Source: Beijerinckiaceae bacterium (GTDB lineage: Bacteria > Pseudomonadota > Alphaproteobacteria > Rhizobiales > Beijerinckiaceae). Taken from it: a stretch of 64,000 bases of DNA. Shown here in pieces: positions 60,551-64,000 of this stretch. Numbering within the stretch: position 1 is the first letter of the stretch; the number at the start of each line of letters is the position of its first letter. A program made the translations under genes and the position numbers. Where the stretch lies: contig JALJOM010000008.1 in the NCBI GenBank assembly GCA_024304885.1, positions 1 to 64,000 of the forward strand. The letters run 5' to 3'. The notes below the pieces were generated by a model. It did no database searches and had not been told where the DNA came from. It saw nothing but the letters and a program-made list of their open reading frames with translations.

Positions 60551-61819
60551 ATGCGGGAAATCAAGCTGCAAGACTTGAAGCTCAAGTCGCCGACCGAGTT
60601 GCTCGCATTCGCGGAAGAGCACGAGGTCGAGAATGCCTCGATCATGCGCAAGCAAGAGCTGATGTTCGCGATCCTCAAGCAGCTCGCGAGCCGCGACGTC
60701 GAGATCATCGGCGAAGGCGTGATCGAGGTGCTCCAGGACGGCTTCGGCTTCTTGCGCTCCCCCGAGGCGAACTACCTCGCGGGACCCGACGACATCTATG
60801 TCTCGCCCTCGCAGATCCGCCGCTTCGGCCTGCGTACCGGCGACACGGTAGAGGGCCTCATCCGCAGCCCGAAGGAGGGCGAGCGCTACTTCGCCCTGCT
60901 CAAGGTCAATACGATCAACTTCGAGGACCCGGAGAAGATCCGCCACAAGGTCCATTTCGACAATCTCACCCCGCTCTATCCCGACGAGCGCCTGAAGCTC
61001 GAGATCGAGGATCCGACCAAGAAGGATTTCTCCGCGCGCGTCATCGATATCGTGGCACCGATCGGCAAGGGCCAGCGTGCGCTGATCGTCGCGCCGCCGC
61101 GCACCGGCAAGACCGTGCTCCTGCAGAACATCGCCCAGTCGGTCACGGCCAATCATCCCGAGTGCTACCTCATCGTGCTCCTGATCGACGAGCGGCCGGA
61201 GGAGGTCACCGACATGCAGCGGTCGGTGCACGGCGAGGTCGTGTCCTCGACCTTCGACGAGCCGGCAGTGCGCCACGTCCAGGTCGCCGAGATGGTGATC
61301 GAGAAGGCGAAGCGCCTCGTCGAGCACGGCCGCGACGTGGTGATCTTGCTGGACTCGATCACGAGGCTCGGCCGCGCCTACAACACGGTGGTGCCGTCCT
61401 CCGGCAAGGTGCTGACCGGCGGCGTGGACGCCAATGCCTTGCAGCGACCGAAGCGCTTCTTCGGCGCCGCGCGCAACATCGAGGAGGGCGGATCGCTCAC
61501 CATCATCGCGACCGCGCTGATCGATACCGGCTCGCGCATGGACGAGGTGATCTTCGAGGAGTTCAAGGGCACCGGCAACTCCGAGATCATCCTCGACCGC
61601 AAGGTCGCCGACAAGCGCACCTTCCCGGCGATCGACATCACCCGCTCGGGCACCCGTAAGGAGGAGCTGCTCGTGCCGACCGACATCCTCAAGAAGATGT
61701 ATGTGCTGCGCCGCATCCTCAACCCGATGGGAACCGTGGACGGGATCGAGTTCCTGCTCGGCAAGCTGCGCGAGACGCCGAAGGGCAATGCCACCTTCTT
61801 CGAGGCGATGAACACCTGA
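60551..61819 (+). CDS. rho: Transcription termination factor Rho
   Basis: A 422-residue hexameric RNA helicase. The N-terminal RNA-binding domain has [13 protein letters not shown] and the OB-fold [22 protein letters not shown]. The ATPase core has PPRTGKT (P-loop), [15 protein letters not shown] and [13 protein letters not shown], and the R-loop region is near [11 protein letters not shown]. Length is standard. The ATG at 60551 begins the conserved part; an earlier in-frame ATG at 60443 adds 36 poorly conserved residues. Its own leader follows the putative promoter at 60370. Confidence 0.97.
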   Translation: MREIKLQDLKLKSPTELLAFAEEHEVENASIMRKQELMFAILKQLASRDVEIIGEGVIEVLQDGFGFLRSPEANYLAGPDDIYVSPSQIRRFGLRTGDTVEGLIRSPKEGERYFALLKVNTINFEDPEKIRHKVHFDNLTPLYPDERLKLEIEDPTKKDFSARVIDIVAPIGKGQRALIVAPPRTGKTVLLQNIAQSVTANHPECYLIVLLIDERPEEVTDMQRSVHGEVVSSTFDEPAVRHVQVAEMVIEKAKRLVEHGRDVVILLDSITRLGRAYNTVVPSSGKVLTGGVDANALQRPKRFFGAARNIEEGGSLTIIATALIDTGSRMDEVIFEEFKGTGNSEIILDRKVADKRTFPAIDITRSGTRKEELLVPTDILKKMYVLRRILNPMGTVDGIEFLLGKLRETPKGNATFFEAMNT

Positions 61820-61839
61820 CGAAGCTCCCTTCTCCCGGC

Positions 61840-61928
61840 GGCGAGCAAGCAAGCGATCGGACCCGCGCTCGGGGGCCTACGGACCACGAGAGCGGGTCGC
61901 TTGCGCGGCGAGGTAGAGGGTGGCGGCG
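61840..61928. repeat. Intergenic repeat family C, copy 2
   Basis: The counterpart of 121-207, with GCGAGCAAGCAAGCG, CCCGCGCTCGGGGGCC and CGCTTGCGC. It lies between rho and the L,D-transpeptidase, just after the rho stop. The two copies are about 61.7 kb apart and point in the same direction. Confidence 0.7.
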
Positions 61929-62016
61929 AAGCCGGCGGGTGAAGCCGACACGCCTTTGCCGCAATCGCCTGATCCGTTCCTCGGACAGTCGAAACGATGG
62001 GATGGTCAGGCAGATA

Positions 62017-62583
62017 ATGGCTCGAATCCTCGCACGTGTGGGTTTCCTTCTGGCTCTCCTGGGCATGGCTCCGGCCTCGGCCCTCGCCAATCCTCTGAGC
62101 CGAGGCCCGATCGCCGATTTACTCGGTCTTTTCAGCATGCCCGCGATCCCGCGCCAGGTCGTGATCTGGAAGCACGGCGAGTATGGGCGCGGCACCGTCG
62201 TCGTCTCCACGAAGGAGCGCCGGCTCTACTACGTGCTCGGGGATGGCTATGCGATCGAATACGGCGTAGGCGTGGGCCGAGAGGGCTTCACCTGGTCCGG
62301 CACCAAGAAGGTCTCGATGAAGAAGGAATGGCCGGATTGGCGTCCGCCGCCGCAGATGATCAAGCGCCGCCCGGACCTGCCGCGCTACATGCCGGGCGGC
62401 ATCGACAATCCGCTCGGCGCCCGCGCGCTCTATCTCGGCTCGAGCAACTACCGCATCCACGGCTCGAACGAGCCGGAGACGATCGGCGCCGCGGTCTCGT
62501 CCGGCTGCATCAGGATGACCAACCAGGACGTGATCGACCTCTACAATCGGGTGAAGATCGGCACCAGGGTCGTCGTGCTGTAA
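62017..62583 (+). CDS. L,D-transpeptidase, YkuD domain
   Basis: A 188-residue exported enzyme that makes 3-3 cross-links or attaches proteins to peptidoglycan. A signal peptide of about 23 residues ends ASALA. The YkuD core has STKERRLYYVLGDG, the active-site histidine H148 in RIHGSN and the catalytic C164 in SSGCIRM. The ATG at 62017 starts the signal peptide; one at 62002 is also possible. The gene lies downstream of rho, on the same strand. Confidence 0.9.
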   Translation: MARILARVGFLLALLGMAPASALANPLSRGPIADLLGLFSMPAIPRQVVIWKHGEYGRGTVVVSTKERRLYYVLGDGYAIEYGVGVGREGFTWSGTKKVSMKKEWPDWRPPPQMIKRRPDLPRYMPGGIDNPLGARALYLGSSNYRIHGSNEPETIGAAVSSGCIRMTNQDVIDLYNRVKIGTRVVVL

Positions 62584-62589
62584 CCCTGC

Positions 62590-62609
62590 CCCTCCCCTCC
62601 AGGGGAGGG
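62590..62609 (+). terminator. Possible terminator after the L,D-transpeptidase gene
   Basis: A 9-bp inverted repeat, CCCTCCCCT and AGGGGAGGG, lies 6 bp after the stop and is followed by ATTTCC. The spacer is only 2 bases, so the apex would open, and the T-run is short. It is weaker than the terminators at 40179 and 41262. Confidence 0.4.
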
Positions 62610-62674
62610 ATTTCCTTCTCCCGCTCGTGCCGCGAGGGAAAAGGTGTCGCGCGAATGCGCGGCGGATGTGGGGC

Positions 62675-63400
62675 TCAGCCACGCTCCCACCGAAGTTTCG
62701 CGAGGCGCGGGTCGCCCGCGAACGTGTCGCGACCGAACCCGACCCGGTCCGCGGGAAATTCACAGATGGCTTGGGCACCGTAGGCTCCCACCCTCATGCG
62801 CCAGGTCTGTCGCTCGATCGGCCGCGGCTCGGCGAAAGCGCCGCACGCGAGCACCGCCACATTGGCGCGCCTTTCGGGATCGCGAGCGGATTCGTAGCGG
62901 ATCACCTCCACATCGACGGCACGCGCCCGATCGGCGAGAGCCTGGCACGCGACGTAGTCGGTCGGATCGGTCCAGATCTCCCGATCCGCATCGAACGGGG
63001 CCTCGCGAAGATCGAGCGCTCGCCGCGTCGCGATCGCGGCCGAGAAGGCCGTGTATTCTGCGGCATCGCTCGGCCAGGGCGTGTCGGGAGATTCGGCGAA
63101 GAAGAGCAATCGGTAGAAGGCGATTTCGGCCACGGCCGTCCTCGGGCATTCCGCCGCGTAGAAGACTCCGGGCGTTCGGCCCGGCCGCCGAAACCGCGAG
63201 CCTTTCGGATAGGCCGCACCGTAGCGAAACGGCGTCGCGAGGAGATAATCGAGATCGCGGCACTCGACGGGAAGGGTGGGCTTCGTCGCCTCGACGAGCT
63301 GCTCGAGCAGAGCCTGCTCGTCGAGCGTATCGACCAGCTTCAATGTCGAGACATTGTGCTGGGCCTCGACCAGCCGCCAGCACCGACCCTCGTAGGCCAT
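62675..63400 (-). CDS. RES-domain toxin (NAD+-consuming type II toxin)
   Basis: A 241-residue RES-domain protein. The R-E-S residues appear to be the arginine in the GSRFRRPGRTPGVFYAAE region, the glutamate in VAEIAFYRL and a later serine. RES toxins such as MbcT and Res consume NAD+. The ATG at 63400 begins at MAYEGRCWRLVEAQ; an in-frame ATG at 63445 would overlap the antitoxin gene. It lies 4 bp downstream of the Xre antitoxin. Confidence 0.88.
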   Translation of the reverse strand: MAYEGRCWRLVEAQHNVSTLKLVDTLDEQALLEQLVEATKPTLPVECRDLDYLLATPFRYGAAYPKGSRFRRPGRTPGVFYAAECPRTAVAEIAFYRLLFFAESPDTPWPSDAAEYTAFSAAIATRRALDLREAPFDADREIWTDPTDYVACQALADRARAVDVEVIRYESARDPERRANVAVLACGAFAEPRPIERQTWRMRVGAYGAQAICEFPADRVGFGRDTFAGDPRLAKLRWERG

Positions 63401-63404
63401 TGCT

Positions 63405-63788
63405 TCAGACGAGAGCGCGGCGGGCGTCGAGATAGGCGATGACATCGGAAAGACCGGCGACGGTCTGGATCTTGTCGAGCGGTCGTCCGCCGAGCGCGGT
63501 GTTCTCGTTCCGCAGCCAGGTTCGCGCGACGGTCTCGTCGCCGCCGACGATAGCGTCCAGCGACCGGAACAGGCGAACGAAGAGGACGGCGAGCTCGAAA
63601 GGCTTGGTTCCGGGCTCGAGGCCGAATTCCCCCTTCTTCATTCGCGAGACCGTCGGCTCCGAAACGCCGATGATCCTCGCGAGGCATTTCGCGGTCAGGT
63701 CGAGCCGCGCCGCCGCGCGCAAGGCCGCCTTGGTGACGGTTACGCTTTCAGCGAGCTCGGCCGGGGCTGGTCGATGATGAAGCGACAT
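63405..63788 (-). CDS. Xre/MbcA/ParS-type antitoxin
   Basis: A 127-residue antitoxin. The N-terminal part (LTAKCLARIIGVSEPTVSRM) is a helix-turn-helix, and the C-terminal half (ELAVLFVRLFRSLDAIVGGD...ARTWLRNENTALGGRPLDKI) is the toxin-binding domain of the DUF2384 family, which pairs with RES toxins. The ATG at 63788 is chosen; an in-frame ATG at 63827 lies in the AT-rich promoter stretch. The operon order, antitoxin first, is usual. Confidence 0.88.
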   Translation of the reverse strand: MSLHHRPAPAELAESVTVTKAALRAAARLDLTAKCLARIIGVSEPTVSRMKKGEFGLEPGTKPFELAVLFVRLFRSLDAIVGGDETVARTWLRNENTALGGRPLDKIQTVAGLSDVIAYLDARRALV

Positions 63789-63854
63789 GTTCGTCTCAAT
63801 TTCGGAGCAAGATAGCATATAAAACATTTCTGGAGAAATAAGACTGGCGGCTCG

Positions 63855-64000
63855 TCAGCCGGTTTCGTCGCAAAAGCACACCCTGGTCCTGTGGCCTTCG
63901 ACCGGTCGGCGCAGGGCGATCAGGCTTGCCGCCGCCAGGCGCTCGCGAGCCAAGGCTGCCGTTCCCGCGGCAGGCCGGGCGGGCGGTAATAATGGGTCAG
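63855..64000 (-). CDS. C-terminal part of a gene running off the window
   Basis: On the minus strand the frame ends with a TGA at 63855-63857 and is open to the window edge, giving about 47 residues that end RPVEGHRTRVCFCDETG. The GHRTRVCF motif resembles the C-terminus of oligopeptide/dipeptide ABC transporter ATPases, which carry a similar GHRVxCH motif. The call is tentative because only the tail is visible. Confidence 0.4.
   Translation of the reverse strand, partial: DPLLPPARPAAGTAALARERLAAASLIALRRPVEGHRTRVCFCDETG

Overview
The window is a high-GC chromosomal segment of an alphaproteobacterium, most likely of the order Hyphomicrobiales (Rhizobiales). The evidence is the ppsR-maf-aroE-coaE-dnaQ block divergent from hemE-hemJ-rho, which is the usual alphaproteobacterial origin neighbourhood; MucR-era housekeeping genes such as ubiK, midA, pgeF and a DUF2948 gene behind murA; Omp25/31-type beta-barrels; and CTAG-ended palindromic intergenic repeats. 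I cannot name the genus from sequence alone.

Layout. 0.1-1.1 kb: grxC between two diverged copies of one intergenic repeat. 1.2-4.3 kb: a 1041-residue SIR2 / P-loop NTPase / TPR protein ending in a cold-shock-like fold, the best defence candidate here. 4.5-7.7 kb: a TetR regulator, an AhpD-like protein, a CDP-diacylglycerol diphosphatase and an M28 peptidase. 8.1-10.9 kb: a glycosyltransferase and an O-antigen-ligase-like membrane protein facing each other across repeats. 11.4-19.4 kb: cytochrome c, a NitT/TauT-type ABC operon split by an opposite-strand HsdR-N-like nuclease gene, then recQ and ggt. 19.6-22.6 kb: a peptidoglycan-binding protein and the murA operon. 22.8-24.3 kb: tRNA-Thr followed by a holin-like gene and a coiled-coil membrane gene, perhaps a phage remnant. 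24.7-32.6 kb: a multicopper oxidase, rpmG, a nuclease-fold protein, an M48 lipoprotein, a DUF3311 plus monocarboxylate symporter pair and a flavin monooxygenase. 32.9-38.5 kb: a TPR/O-GlcNAc-transferase/methyltransferase fusion, a universal stress protein, a phosphoesterase and a CarS-like protein. 38.7-45.7 kb: rimO, two identical tandem outer-membrane genes, then pgeF-midA-lgt and ubiK. 46-50 kb: repeats, two glycosyltransferases and a third outer-membrane protein. 50.5-51.5 kb: tRNA-Ser, a MazEF-like pair and tRNA-Arg. 51.7-61.8 kb: ffh, chrA and the origin-type cluster. 62-64 kb: an L,D-transpeptidase, a RES/Xre toxin-antitoxin pair and the end of a further gene.

How it works together. 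Most genes are core: envelope building (murA, lgt, pgeF, L,D-transpeptidase, porins, glycosyltransferases), haem and cofactor synthesis (hemE, hemJ, coaE, ubiK), translation and protein targeting (rpmG, rimO, ffh) and transcription termination (rho). Inserted among them are single accessory genes with less GC-rich sequence. Two of these, the SIR2 protein and the RES toxin, belong to families that consume NAD+. Repeat modules bounded by CTAG occur in many gaps, and in three places the CTAG at a module edge forms the TAG stop codon of the adjacent gene.
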